A stretch of 64,000 nt of DNA from Phymorhynchus buccinoides (lineage: Eukaryota > Mollusca > Gastropoda > Neogastropoda > Raphitomidae), in assembly GCA_017654935.2 (NCBI GenBank), contig CM065690.1, forward strand, positions 16,987,756 through 17,051,755, given 5' to 3'. Under the pieces are notes generated by a model. The model searched no databases, was not told the DNA's origin, and worked only from the letters and a program-made list of their open reading frames with translations. This document shows, piece after piece, positions 1 through 8,586 of this stretch (position 1 is its first letter; each line of letters starts with the position of its first letter). A program made the translations under genes and the position numbers.

Positions 1-1
1 T

Positions 2-1816
2 TCACTACAACATATGATGGGCTCGTTAGAGTCTTTAGGCCAGTCACTATCCAAATGCACTATAACAGAAAAATACTTTGATCCAGCACTTGTACGAAAA
101 GGAGTTTACCCTTACGAGTACATGAATACTTGGGAGCGGTTCGATGAAGTTGAATTACCACCCAAAGGTGCATTCTACTCTAGTTTGAAAGGAAAAGATA
201 TAAGCGACTCTGACTACAACCATGCACATTCAGCGTGGATTAAGTTAAAATGTCAGACCATGGGAGACTATCATGACGCCTACTTGATGGCTGACGTTTG
301 TTTGCTTGCAGATGTATTCGAGAACTACAGAAAAACGTGTATGAAACATTACAGTCTAGACCCTGCTAATTATATCACTGCTCCTGGTATGAGTTGGGAT
401 GCATTCTTAAGATTTACTAGAGTAGAAATTGACTTGGTGTCTGACCTACCAATACTCCAGATGATTGAAGACGGACTACGTGGTGGAATCTCTATGGCGT
501 CACACGGTTACTGTAAAGCCAATAACAAGTACTTAGACGACTACGATCCTACTAAACCATCAAATTATATCATGTACTTGGATGCTAACAATCTCTATGG
601 TTGGGCGATGTGTCAGGCACTTCCATTACGCGACTTTAAAATGTATACAACCCCTTTTGACTTTGACATCCCGGAGTTCATAGAACTGCTTTTAAAAATA
701 CCAGACTCCAACCCAAGAGGATTTATTCTAGAAGTTGACTTAGACTATCCTGACGAACTCCATGACCTGCACAATGACTACCCGTTAGCAGCTGAAAGAC
801 TGCAAGTGGGGAATGACCTCCCTAAACTTGTCCCTAATCTGCAAGCAAAAAAAAAGTACGTCTGTCACTATAGACTCCTTCAATTCTACTTGCGGCATGG
901 ATTAAGACTAACTGCTGTCCATAGAGTCATTTCGTTTAGTCAGGAGAAATTCATAGAGCCATATATAATGAAGAACACTAATCTTAGAACACTAGCTACT
1001 GAACCTTCAGAAAAAGACTTCTTCAAGCTAATGAATAACAGTTGTTTTGGAAAGACTATGGAAAACCCGCACAAACGTAAAGACGTTAGATTAGTTACCC
1101 AAGAAAACAAAGCAATCAAACTAACTTCAAAACCCAATTACCAAGACTTTAAAAAGTTCCATGACAACCTTTACGGGATAATGATGAAAAAAATTAAAGT
1201 GAAGCTAGACAAACCAGTCTTCATTGGGTTTGCTGTCCTTGAGCTCTCTAAACTATTGATGCTAGAATTTTTATACGACTACTTTAAACCACTCTACCCA
1301 GACTCAAGAGTACTCTACACAGACACGGACTCATTTATTCTAGACATTCCGACTGAAGACTTCTACAAAGATTTAGAGACAGATTCAGCAAAAGGTGTTG
1401 ACTCCTGGTATGACACCTCTGACTACCCAAGTGAATCTCCTTTGCATTCATCCGTAAATAAAAAGGTAATCGGCAAGATGAAGGACGAACTGAATGGAAC
1501 TATAATCAAAGAGTACGTTGGTCTGAGAGCAAAGATGTATTCAATTACCAGCCAAACTAGCGTAATTAAAAAAGCAAAAGGAATTTCTAGACCTGTTGTT
1601 CAAATGGTTATGACACACGACAACTACAAAGAAGCACTGTTCGACACCAAGACGTTTTATCATGACAACATAAAAATACAATCTAAGTTACACGAGATAA
1701 ACACAACTGTTGTAAATAAAAAGTCACTCGACTCAAACAATACAAAGCGTGTGTTTAAATCACCAGAGTTTTCGTATTCAATTGGTCACTGGAGAACTAG
1801 AAGTCATAATCAGTAG
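2..1816 (+). CDS. Protein-primed family B DNA polymerase of a Polinton-type element (5' end outside window)
   Basis: This is the replicative DNA polymerase of the integrated element, which would copy its linear genome from a protein primer. The frame is open to the left window edge, so the N-terminus, and probably most of the exonuclease domain, is missing; the first in-window Met is at 14. Counting from that Met, a late exonuclease-type segment (MADVCLLADVFENY) lies near residue 93. Polymerase motif A is DANNLYG at about 190-196, motif B is NNSCFGKTMEN at about 341-351, and motif C is YTDTDSF at 435-441. A thumb-type GLRAKMYS follows. These motifs are characteristic of pPolB of Polintons, adintoviruses and relatives. 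The ORF shows no frameshift and ends just before a convergent gene. The family call is secure; the exact virus lineage is not. Confidence 0.93.
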   Translation, partial: SLQHMMGSLESLGQSLSKCTITEKYFDPALVRKGVYPYEYMNTWERFDEVELPPKGAFYSSLKGKDISDSDYNHAHSAWIKLKCQTMGDYHDAYLMADVCLLADVFENYRKTCMKHYSLDPANYITAPGMSWDAFLRFTRVEIDLVSDLPILQMIEDGLRGGISMASHGYCKANNKYLDDYDPTKPSNYIMYLDANNLYGWAMCQALPLRDFKMYTTPFDFDIPEFIELLLKIPDSNPRGFILEVDLDYPDELHDLHNDYPLAAERLQVGNDLPKLVPNLQAKKKYVCHYRLLQFYLRHGLRLTAVHRVISFSQEKFIEPYIMKNTNLRTLATEPSEKDFFKLMNNSCFGKTMENPHKRKDVRLVTQENKAIKLTSKPNYQDFKKFHDNLYGIMMKKIKVKLDKPVFIGFAVLELSKLLMLEFLYDYFKPLYPDSRVLYTDTDSFILDIPTEDFYKDLETDSAKGVDSWYDTSDYPSESPLHSSVNKKVIGKMKDELNGTIIKEYVGLRAKMYSITSQTSVIKKAKGISRPVVQMVMTHDNYKEALFDTKTFYHDNIKIQSKLHEINTTVVNKKSLDSNNTKRVFKSPEFSYSIGHWRTRSHNQ

Positions 1817-1916
1817 ACTTTCTAAACTTAGAATCATATTGAATTGAATAAACCCCCTTAGGAGTTCTTATTGTTATTTCCCTAGAACAGATTTTAATGT
1901 GTCGTTTATTTTTTTT
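1817..1916. terminator. Convergent 3' region with AATAAA signals on both strands
   Basis: A plus-strand AATAAA lies at 1847-1852, about 30 bases after the polymerase stop. A minus-strand AATAAA (TTTATT at 1905-1910) lies 7 bases after the stop of the next, convergent gene. Both are in position to serve as polyadenylation signals. Use is inferred from placement only. Confidence 0.45.
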
Positions 1917-2504
1917 TCACATTCTTTTTTTATTGCTTCTATGTCTTGCGGTTGTGGAAAAACTTGCTCTTGACTTTTTCTGTAGTTCAAACTTTTGCAT
2001 TTTGTAGTCGTTGTAGTCAGCTTGGAGACGACCGAACTCCTCATCTGTAATTTGAGAGTCCTGCAAGGCTTTACTAATTATTAATCGGAATGAACTAAGT
2101 TTTGCCATTATCAATTGAACCATGGCTGTATGCTTTTGAAGTTTTATTTTTATTTTTTTGTTGAAAGCGGACGTTGTCATTGAAAGCAACCCGAGCGTCA
2201 ACGACACACAACCCAACGGCAAAGCTACTACTGTTCCAACACCAGTCGCTAACAAACCAACAGAGCTTCCCGCAGTTAAAGCGCTTAGACTCCCAAAACC
2301 TGTATTTAAGTATGTTGCTGTATTAAACAAACAAGAGTACCTTCGTTTAGCTCTGTTGTAATTAGTGAGGTCTTTTTCCAATTCTCTTTGTATTTCTGTA
2401 ATAGAATTCAATCTGAACGTTTCGATAGACGTTTTGACAGGATCCTTTTCTTCATTAGGCTCAGTATTTTCTTTCGGCAGTATTGGATATTTTGTAACGG
2501 GCAT
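1917..2504 (-). CDS. Hypothetical element protein with a long hydrophobic core and basic C-terminus
   Basis: I do not recognise a named family for this 195-residue protein. The N-terminal 50 residues are acidic and polar. Residues about 62-108 form a Gly/Ala/Leu-rich hydrophobic stretch long enough for two membrane passes. This is followed by Lys-rich helical sequence and a basic tail ending SNKKRM. The layout (two membrane helices then a cytosolic helix) loosely resembles SLATT-type proteins, but no specific motif supports that. It is the first of three minus-strand genes in a row (1917-4090), all separated by short gaps, next to structural genes. A virion membrane or membrane-remodelling role is only a guess. 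Confidence 0.75.
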   Translation of the reverse strand: MPVTKYPILPKENTEPNEEKDPVKTSIETFRLNSITEIQRELEKDLTNYNRAKRRYSCLFNTATYLNTGFGSLSALTAGSSVGLLATGVGTVVALPLGCVSLTLGLLSMTTSAFNKKIKIKLQKHTAMVQLIMAKLSSFRLIISKALQDSQITDEEFGRLQADYNDYKMQKFELQKKSRASFSTTARHRSNKKRM

Positions 2505-2537
2505 CTTTTTATGCTAAATAAAAAAATGATATTTAAT

Positions 2538-3380
2538 TTACACCGCTATCATTTTAAGAAGATCTTCAGACAAAATGCTTTCAGTGTAATAAAAACCAAT
2601 GAGATCTAAATTAGTAAGGTTGATGAAAGTTAATTCTTTGAGATTTTTTGGATTAACGTTTAATATAACTTTATCACTGGACGACACCGCCTTAATTTCT
2701 TCGCCACTGTTTTGAATAACGATAACACACCTTAGTGATTCCACTTCCAAGTTTTGCCAAGAAATAAGAATCCCATTCATCAGGACGTCACTAACTCCTA
2801 CAGGTGGCCCTGAATCATCTTTCCTAACTGAAAGTTCAAATATCATAGTAAATTCGTCTGCTAAAATAAAATTAGGAATGAACTCTAATTGCGTAGATGA
2901 ATCTTTTGTCACTGTCTTTTTTCTATGAAGTAAATACTGTCTCTTTTTATAAGGTTTGATTGCTATTTCTCTTCTGCTGTTGTTTTGAGGAATCAGACTG
3001 ATATGCAATGGTCCTGAGTTAAACGATTTGCGAAAGTGTTTGTTACTGTCAAAGAACGTAAACGGGCTGATGAATTCAAACTTAATTTCCCAATCAATGA
3101 ATGGAATTAAATGCCATTTGTTGTCCTTTTTCTTAACAACTTTATATTCAAACTGGCCTACATTATCAGCTACTACATTGCGCAGCTGTTCTAGTTTAGG
3201 ATGTTTTTTATCACTTATTTCTGCTCGTTTATAATAACCGTCACTCGTATACTCAAATCCGTACTGTGCTCCTATCTCCCCGTTTAAATCAAAGTCTTCT
3301 GTGTCAGCTAAATCCTTCAGTTCTAAAGTTGTGCATCTAACAGGATCAATCATAACCGGTTGATCTGGTCCACGCGACAT
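2538..3380 (-). CDS. Hypothetical beta-rich element protein, candidate minor virion protein
   Basis: This 280-residue soluble protein has no signal peptide or membrane segment. It is rich in alternating hydrophobic strands, for example IPFIDWEIKFEF and FTMIFELSVRK, and its central part is basic (KPYKKRQYLLHRKK). It lies 33 bases downstream of nothing but AT-rich spacer and 17 bases after its minus-strand neighbour at 3398-4090, so the pair are probably functionally linked. Beta-rich composition and position suggest a minor capsid or penton-associated protein, but I cannot place it in a named family. Confidence 0.75.
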   Translation of the reverse strand: MSRGPDQPVMIDPVRCTTLELKDLADTEDFDLNGEIGAQYGFEYTSDGYYKRAEISDKKHPKLEQLRNVVADNVGQFEYKVVKKKDNKWHLIPFIDWEIKFEFISPFTFFDSNKHFRKSFNSGPLHISLIPQNNSRREIAIKPYKKRQYLLHRKKTVTKDSSTQLEFIPNFILADEFTMIFELSVRKDDSGPPVGVSDVLMNGILISWQNLEVESLRCVIVIQNSGEEIKAVSSSDKVILNVNPKNLKELTFINLTNLDLIGFYYTESILSEDLLKMIAV

Positions 3381-3397
3381 TATCGTTTTATATCAAA

Positions 3398-4090
3398 TTA
3401 TTTTATTTCTAACAAAACATTTAAACTATCGCACCGAACTTCTTTTCCATTTTCATCAGTTATTCTTATCTTTAGTGAATGATGAACCCCACAACTTAAT
3501 TCTTTAAACTGTAATGTGGGAAACGTTATAATTTCGTAATCGCAGTATGCCGCTTTTGCCGTTGGAAGAACTCTTAATACAGTAGACGGCTGGTTATCGA
3601 ATAAGTTGTTATCCGTACTTAAGATATCTAAATGAAAGTATAATAGAGAATGTATTCCAAGATTAAGTGAGTTTTCTCCTTCAAAGATATTGTTACTTTC
3701 TGTGGCTAAAATGCTGAATATATTCATGTCGTCAGTTTTAAACCCTAACATTTTTGCTAGTTCTCCTGCGAAGCTGTAACTTGCTCCTCCATGCTCTTTG
3801 ATTATTATCGTCACTCTTAAATTTCCCTCATTAAGTTTTAAAGTAATGCCAAAATCGCTTAACATTTCTTTTAATGTACAAAAACCGTAATAACCGTCAG
3901 GTATAGTTAGTTTAGTCCCCCCTTCAAAACCAATTTTTGATATCCAATTGTTATTTAAGGATTCGCTTATGTTTAGCCATTTGACTTTGTAATAAATTTC
4001 ATGGAGCGCAACGTTAAGATCCCCGTTACTGTTTTCAATGGGGCGTTGTAATGTTATTGACCCGTCTTGATCAGTTATATAAATAAACAT
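3398..4090 (-). CDS. Putative penton-like or minor capsid protein
   Basis: This 230-residue beta-rich protein begins MFIYITDQDG. I chose the Met at 4090 rather than the upstream in-frame start at 4213 because the upstream extension would run 104 bases into the divergent gene starting at 4110. The C-terminal half has the pattern of a jelly-roll style virion protein, with a strand LLYFHLDIL followed by STVLRVLP, then FPTLQFKEL and LKIRITDENG. This pattern recalls proteins annotated as penton or minor capsid in Polinton-like elements, by memory and not by search. The 19-base gap to the divergent gene must hold at least part of both promoters. Confidence 0.7.
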   Translation of the reverse strand: MFIYITDQDGSITLQRPIENSNGDLNVALHEIYYKVKWLNISESLNNNWISKIGFEGGTKLTIPDGYYGFCTLKEMLSDFGITLKLNEGNLRVTIIIKEHGGASYSFAGELAKMLGFKTDDMNIFSILATESNNIFEGENSLNLGIHSLLYFHLDILSTDNNLFDNQPSTVLRVLPTAKAAYCDYEIITFPTLQFKELSCGVHHSLKIRITDENGKEVRCDSLNVLLEIK

Positions 4091-4109
4091 TTTTATTTCA
4101 GATTTAAAA

Positions 4110-5363
4110 ATGAAAGCTTTTAAATATAACAAAGACGCTAAATACTCAATCGGATCGTATAACCTTAAAACTATAGATGTTAACAGTTTAGTTGTTGCGG
4201 TGGGGGATGACACCTTTCAAGTTAAAGTTAGTAATCCATTAGTTCATTATTTAAATCCCCCCATCAAACATGATAACATCGCGAAGGCTTGGTTTAGTCA
4301 TCCAATGCAGTTTTATCAAAACCAGTTAAACTTTGCTGTGTTTTGTGCGACGAGTGGGTGCGGTGTTTCGTTCACTGATCATTTAAATCACCCTGACTCC
4401 ATGGTAAAAGCAGTTTATAGATTTCATTTCTATTATACATTCAGACGTATTTTATCTGAACTGCAGGTACCATTACTACATGAAAAAACGTTTAATCCGT
4501 TCAGCAACAGAATTAATTTGAAGGCTTTTGAGCGGGTTTCTAATGAGTTTAACATTAACTTGAATACAGACTTTAGACAGAAGTTAGATCGTAATCACGG
4601 ATTAGGTTCACTTTATTATTGGGGCGTGCACAGAAAGTATAACTATGATTGGAATCCACCTTACACATCTTTTTTTCCAGGTACGACTGTTCATCTAGGA
4701 TCGATAGAACAAGAACATAAAACCGCGTGGACAACATTTATTCTAGACACTTCTGAAGGATTAACAAAGGCAGGGATAGAACGTGTAAATGATTCTATCC
4801 GTACTTACGTGTGGTGTTTGCTAGGATCGCAATCACAAGTAAGGTCAGAGATAATGAATCCTTCAACCGGGTTTGACGCGCAAAAACAATATTTAGCTGA
4901 TTTAGAAGATTCAATTAATTCTACAGTTGATCTACCGACAAGTATTAAAAAGTATCAAGACGTTTTGATGTATGCAAGATCGAAAGTAGACTTTGCTGTT
5001 GGTAGTGGACTCTACATGCTACCCTCTGATCTTCGTCTTCAAATAGGTGTAATTGAAAACTATAACAACGAAATCCTTGTAGCAGGAGATAACACAGTAG
5101 TCGGGTTGAATTCAAAAATGAGTTCTGACCTGTCTGTGCCATCAATCATACGAAGAACAAGTCCAATCCCTAACAATAAAACAAATAATACGACTTCAAA
5201 TTTAAGTTCAAATTCAACGGAGTTACCGAATTCAAATTCAACGGAGTTACCGAATTCAATTACTTATGAAAACGAAAACGAAAATCATGAAAATGAAAAG
5301 ACAGCATTAGTTCTTTTTTTAACAGCGACTGGTCTAGTTTATTTTTATTTTACTAGAAAGTAA
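4110..5363 (+). CDS. Hypothetical element protein with C-terminal membrane anchor
   Basis: This 417-residue protein has a large soluble N-terminal region (about 1-340), which is aromatic-rich, for example YYWGVHRKYNYDWNPPYTSFFPG. A low-complexity Asn/Ser/Thr linker follows, with a tandem 9-residue repeat SNSTELPNS near 365-385, many N-x-S/T sequons and an acidic ENENENHENE run. It ends in a hydrophobic segment ALVLFLTATGLVYFYF and TRK. A tail-anchored or virion-membrane protein facing a glycosylating compartment is a reasonable inference. Its last 30 bases overlap the convergent gene 5334-6524. I do not recognise the family. Confidence 0.78.
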   Translation: MKAFKYNKDAKYSIGSYNLKTIDVNSLVVAVGDDTFQVKVSNPLVHYLNPPIKHDNIAKAWFSHPMQFYQNQLNFAVFCATSGCGVSFTDHLNHPDSMVKAVYRFHFYYTFRRILSELQVPLLHEKTFNPFSNRINLKAFERVSNEFNINLNTDFRQKLDRNHGLGSLYYWGVHRKYNYDWNPPYTSFFPGTTVHLGSIEQEHKTAWTTFILDTSEGLTKAGIERVNDSIRTYVWCLLGSQSQVRSEIMNPSTGFDAQKQYLADLEDSINSTVDLPTSIKKYQDVLMYARSKVDFAVGSGLYMLPSDLRLQIGVIENYNNEILVAGDNTVVGLNSKMSSDLSVPSIIRRTSPIPNNKTNNTTSNLSSNSTELPNSNSTELPNSITYENENENHENEKTALVLFLTATGLVYFYFTRK

Positions 5364-6524
5364 TCCGACAATTAGAACTAGCAGCATCCATAAATGTTCA
5401 GCCATAAAACCGACTACTTTGCTTGCTGTAGAAAAAAGCCAACTAACAATGCCGCCTAATATTCCTGGTAGAGCGTCTAGAGCTTTTTCTCCTAATTTTT
5501 TCAATAGACTCGTCAAATGATCTAGTTGTTTTTTAATCCAATTCTTATCGTTTGATGGCGGACTTGATGGCGGTATTCCTGCTCCTGCTCCTGACCCAGT
5601 TAAAGCATACACTAAAGTAGAGATTGCAAAACCTAAAGCTGTTAAAACACTAGCAATCGTAACACCTTGCTCTTTAAATAAAGTTTTTATTCTTTCTGCT
5701 AACGTTGTATCTTCGTGTAAAATTCTTTGGATGGTTTCTTTTATTCTACTGACTTGTGTTCGTAATTGTTCACGGTTAGTTGACAGTACTTCTAGTCTTG
5801 CTGCTCTCTCTAGTTGAAGATCATCCAGTCTATTTTGGATTCTATCTTTTATGTCTTGTCCAAGGTTACCGTCATCAGCTTCAACCAACTTTTCTTTTTC
5901 TCTGTCAATGTGAGCGTCAAGTTCGCTTAGCTTTGCTGTATTATTTGTTAACTCACCCCTAATAGATTGTAATGTTGAATTGAGCGCCATTATATCTCTC
6001 ATAGGTAATGGTGAATCATGTAATGTTTTTAAATGGGTTTCTTCATCATCTAAAGTTATAAAACTAGTTTCCATTTCTATTATCTGGTCAGCAGTTGCGC
6101 TTAAGTCTATAAGAGGAATCGATTGAAGTTGGGAATCAGTTGGCAGTCTTTGTAGTGCGTTTTGAAGTTTAGAAACAGCTTCTGTTCTTTGGTCTGCTTC
6201 AATATCAAATCGTCTTTGTTCGCTAACACTGAGCTTGCTACGAACAGTACTCTTTTTTAAAAACTTAAAGGGGTCTGGTTTAGTCGTAAGTCGGACTAGT
6301 CCCCCATTATCTTTTTTCAGATATAAATGCTCATCTTGTAATTCAAAGTCACCGGTAACGATAACATCAGGTGGTTCTTGTCCTATGCTTTCATAAAAAG
6401 AACCTACTCTATTTTCCATTAGTTCTCGTCTTAAAGATGATCGTTGACGAGATGAAGTAGCTTCACTCATGTCGTCTGGAGCATCAAAAACATCATAATC
6501 TTGTTCGTCTTCTATCCCCTCCAT
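5334..6524 (-). CDS. Coiled-coil protein with C-terminal amphipathic and membrane segment
   Basis: This 396-residue protein has an acidic N-terminus (MEGIEDEQDYDVFDAP). A long charged helical region at about 100-280 has heptad-like Leu/Ile spacing, including NNTAKLSELDAHIDREKEKL. A Gly/Ala/Pro linker at about 300-320 follows. The C-terminal 70 residues contain an amphipathic stretch (LLKKLGEKALDALPGILGG) and a hydrophobic helix ending MLLVLIVGLLSS. A similar C-terminal layout occurs, as I recall, in uncharacterised Polinton proteins of cnidarians and molluscs. The amphipathic helix makes a membrane-lytic or internal virion role (pVI-like) conceivable but unproven. It is divergent from the capsid gene with a 48-base gap. 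Confidence 0.75.
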   Translation of the reverse strand: MEGIEDEQDYDVFDAPDDMSEATSSRQRSSLRRELMENRVGSFYESIGQEPPDVIVTGDFELQDEHLYLKKDNGGLVRLTTKPDPFKFLKKSTVRSKLSVSEQRRFDIEADQRTEAVSKLQNALQRLPTDSQLQSIPLIDLSATADQIIEMETSFITLDDEETHLKTLHDSPLPMRDIMALNSTLQSIRGELTNNTAKLSELDAHIDREKEKLVEADDGNLGQDIKDRIQNRLDDLQLERAARLEVLSTNREQLRTQVSRIKETIQRILHEDTTLAERIKTLFKEQGVTIASVLTALGFAISTLVYALTGSGAGAGIPPSSPPSNDKNWIKKQLDHLTSLLKKLGEKALDALPGILGGIVSWLFSTASKVVGFMAEHLWMLLVLIVGLLSSKIKIN

Positions 6525-6572
6525 GATTTAATTTTAATTCTGTTTTTATTTTTTAAACAAAATAAAAAGATA
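6525..6572. promoter_or_regulatory. Short AT-rich divergent promoter region, coiled-coil gene / capsid gene
   Basis: Only 48 bases separate the two divergent start codons. The spacer is almost pure A/T and includes TTTTTAAACAAAATAAAAAG just upstream of the capsid ATG. Its location makes it a compact bidirectional promoter; no specific factor site is recognised. Confidence 0.4.
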
Positions 6573-7862
6573 ATGTCACAATCATACGGAGCGAGTCTTG
6601 ATCCATACAGACGGTTAAAAGAACCACTCGGTGTAAAAGGAACCAGGCAGAGTATTGTGATAAGTAATAATCCTTCAACTATCGATCAAAGACAAATATT
6701 ATCAGTAAGATTTCCTAGTCTGGGGAGTAATGAAGTCATCGTGCCAGGGAGTGCTCGTCTTGCATTTAAAATAGACCTGGAGTCAGAGACGGATCCAAAC
6801 AGAACTCTAGTTGGTAATCTGGGCAGATCAATAGTTAGTAAGATTACTATTAAACTTGAAGGGAGAGAAGTAATGTCATTAGATAATGCAGATGTCTTTT
6901 TCTGTTATAACGACCTTTGGTTAACAGAAAATGAAAGAAAAGATAGGATTTATCAGGGAATACAAGGAGATAATGGTATAAAACATAGAATAGATGCTGA
7001 TGACAAAGAAGACAATAATAAAGATGAGATGGTTGCTGAAGTTTATGGTAATCGATTCTACATTCCTCTTGATTTTGAACTACTAAACACACACTCTCCG
7101 TATTATCAGGGCGCTTTACAAGACAGACTTATGTATGAATTTACTTTTAATGATTACACCCGTGTTATCAGATCAACAGAAGATTCAGATGCAAAATATA
7201 GTATCTCAGACATCACATTAGAGTTTGACATCGTTCGTCATCAAGAACTGGCTCGGTTGATTTCACAACAATACCAATCAAGATTTGCAATCTACTACAA
7301 CAGAATTTTGAATCATAGTAAGCTAACCAAAAAGACAACAGACACAATCTGGAATATCGATTTGAATACATCAGCTAGATCGTTGAAAGGGATTTTGCTG
7401 CTGTTTGAAGAAACCAAAAAACCCTTTGACAGATTAAGCGAGAAGTTTTATTATCCTAAAATAACTAAGCTGACAACCACGATTGAAGGACAACCGAACC
7501 AATTGTATGCTAGTGGTCTTTTACCTTATCAGGAGTTTGATGAAATTCGAAAGTTGTTTGGTGGAGGTGGACTGCAAAGATCCCCGTCTGCTGATTTAAT
7601 TTGTAAAGACCTCCATCTTCATGATGTCAGAATAGAAGATTATTTATCCTCGAAGTATGCTTTGTGGTTAGATCTTAGAACAACTGATGATAACAAACTC
7701 CATGGTAGCGGAAGAACAGTTGGTGATGGGTCAGGAGGAATAAACATTCAAATTCATAAAGAAGCAGCAGAAGTGGACAAACAAATATATGTTTATGTAT
7801 ATTTACTATGCGATGCTCAGCTGAACATTGAGAATAACAGATTAAAAGATATTGTGTATTAA
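6573..7862 (+). CDS. Putative major capsid protein (double jelly-roll type)
   Basis: This 429-residue protein starts MSQSYGASLDPYRRLKEP. I chose this Met because the upstream in-frame extension overlaps the divergent gene and encodes a hydrophobic non-homologous stretch. The N-terminal strands (QRQILSVRFPSLGSNEVIVP then ARLAFKIDLE) and the later segment LDLRTTDDNKLHGSG, which precedes strands IYVYVYLLCDAQ, fit the form of Polinton/adintovirus major capsid proteins. Length is near the usual 400-600. The next plus-strand ORF is the packaging ATPase, the conserved neighbour of capsid genes in this virus group. Family assignment is by pattern and context; a structural prediction would settle it. 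Confidence 0.75.
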   Translation: MSQSYGASLDPYRRLKEPLGVKGTRQSIVISNNPSTIDQRQILSVRFPSLGSNEVIVPGSARLAFKIDLESETDPNRTLVGNLGRSIVSKITIKLEGREVMSLDNADVFFCYNDLWLTENERKDRIYQGIQGDNGIKHRIDADDKEDNNKDEMVAEVYGNRFYIPLDFELLNTHSPYYQGALQDRLMYEFTFNDYTRVIRSTEDSDAKYSISDITLEFDIVRHQELARLISQQYQSRFAIYYNRILNHSKLTKKTTDTIWNIDLNTSARSLKGILLLFEETKKPFDRLSEKFYYPKITKLTTTIEGQPNQLYASGLLPYQEFDEIRKLFGGGGLQRSPSADLICKDLHLHDVRIEDYLSSKYALWLDLRTTDDNKLHGSGRTVGDGSGGINIQIHKEAAEVDKQIYVYVYLLCDAQLNIENNRLKDIVY

Positions 7863-7935
7863 AACAATGGACTTGAACAGTTTAAAACAGATTAAAAGAT
7901 ATTGTGTATTAAAACAATGGACTTGAGCAGTTTAA
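7836..7935 (+). repeat. 50-bp tandem duplication across the capsid stop and ATPase start
   Basis: Copies 7836-7885 and 7886-7935 differ at one base (7876 versus 7926). The first copy contains the capsid stop codon and an ATG-initiated 20-codon mini-ORF. The second contains the ATPase ATG at 7917. The duplication leaves the capsid reading frame unchanged and puts a copied start context upstream of the real ATPase start. Confidence 0.95.
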
Positions 7936-8534
7936 ATTTCCTTACCAAAGAAGCTCATTGCGGCTTATTTTGCGGGATGACTGGGTGCGGGAAAACAATA
8001 TTTATGTTAGATTTAATACAAACGGTTTATCGTTATCATTTTGAACATATAGTAATTTTTTGTACTACTTTAGAATTCAACAAGTCTTATAAAGAAAGAA
8101 AGTTCGTTTGGACAGATGACGAAATCTATTTGGTTGATCCAAGTAATAAACTAAGCGAATGTTTGGAACATTTTTATCATCTGTTTAAAGGAACGTCAAC
8201 ATTATTTATTATTGATGATTGCTCAGCTGAAAAAGACATTGTTAAGAAAAGAAATAGTTTAGCCAAGTTAGCTTTCAGCGGTAGACATGCAGGAATTAGT
8301 GTTTGGATTTTAACGCAAAAGTATAATTCTGTTTTAAAGGACTTTAGAGAACAGTTAAAGACGGTTGTTTTGTTTTTTACTAAAGACAAAAATAGTTTTG
8401 ATGAATGTCTAGATGAAAATGATGTGATTGAATCAAAAGAAGAAAAAAAGTCGATTAAGCAAAAACTGAGGAAAGAGAAGTTTTGTAAGCTAGTGTTAAA
8501 AACAGATTTTCCTAGTCAGTACAAATGTTTGTGA
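7917..8534 (+). CDS. A32/FtsK-HerA-type genome-packaging ATPase
   Basis: This 205-residue P-loop ATPase is predicted to pump the viral genome into the capsid. Walker A is GMTGCGKT at about residues 20-27. Walker B is TLFIIDD near 96-101. A downstream GRHAGISVWILTQ segment near 120-135 matches the conserved arginine/glutamine region typical of A32-like ATPases. Length is close to the roughly 200-250 residues usual for Polinton ATPases. I chose the Met at 7917 (MDLSSLNF), which lies in the second copy of the 50-bp duplication. An ATG in the first copy leads only to a short ORF. It sits directly downstream of the capsid gene on the same strand. Confidence 0.92.
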   Translation: MDLSSLNFLTKEAHCGLFCGMTGCGKTIFMLDLIQTVYRYHFEHIVIFCTTLEFNKSYKERKFVWTDDEIYLVDPSNKLSECLEHFYHLFKGTSTLFIIDDCSAEKDIVKKRNSLAKLAFSGRHAGISVWILTQKYNSVLKDFREQLKTVVLFFTKDKNSFDECLDENDVIESKEEKKSIKQKLRKEKFCKLVLKTDFPSQYKCL

Positions 8535-8586
8535 AGGCAAAAAAAAAAAGGTCAATTTTTTTTTTTGGTTTCTTTTTTATACTGGG
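8535..8586. terminator. A-tract/T-tract between convergent ATPase and integrase genes
   Basis: The 52-base convergent gap contains an 11-base A run followed by an 11-base T run. This is compatible with 3'-end formation on both strands, but there is no clear AATAAA hexamer. Confidence 0.3.

Noticed and set aside
940..1137. Minus-strand 65-codon ORF inside the polymerase gene
   Set aside because: It is a shadow of the polymerase, covering motif B on the opposite strand.
4091..4213. N-terminal extension of the putative penton gene to 4213
   Set aside because: It would overlap the divergent 4110 gene, and the extension is a hydrophobic stretch with no sign of being part of the domain; the Met at 4090 leaves a clean gap.
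5780..5962. Plus-strand 60-codon ORF inside the coiled-coil gene
   Set aside because: It is antisense to a well-supported gene with no independent start context.
6501..6572. Upstream start of the capsid ORF at 6501
   Set aside because: It overlaps the divergent gene and encodes a hydrophobic leader unlike capsid proteins; the ATG at 6573 follows a typical AT-rich spacer.
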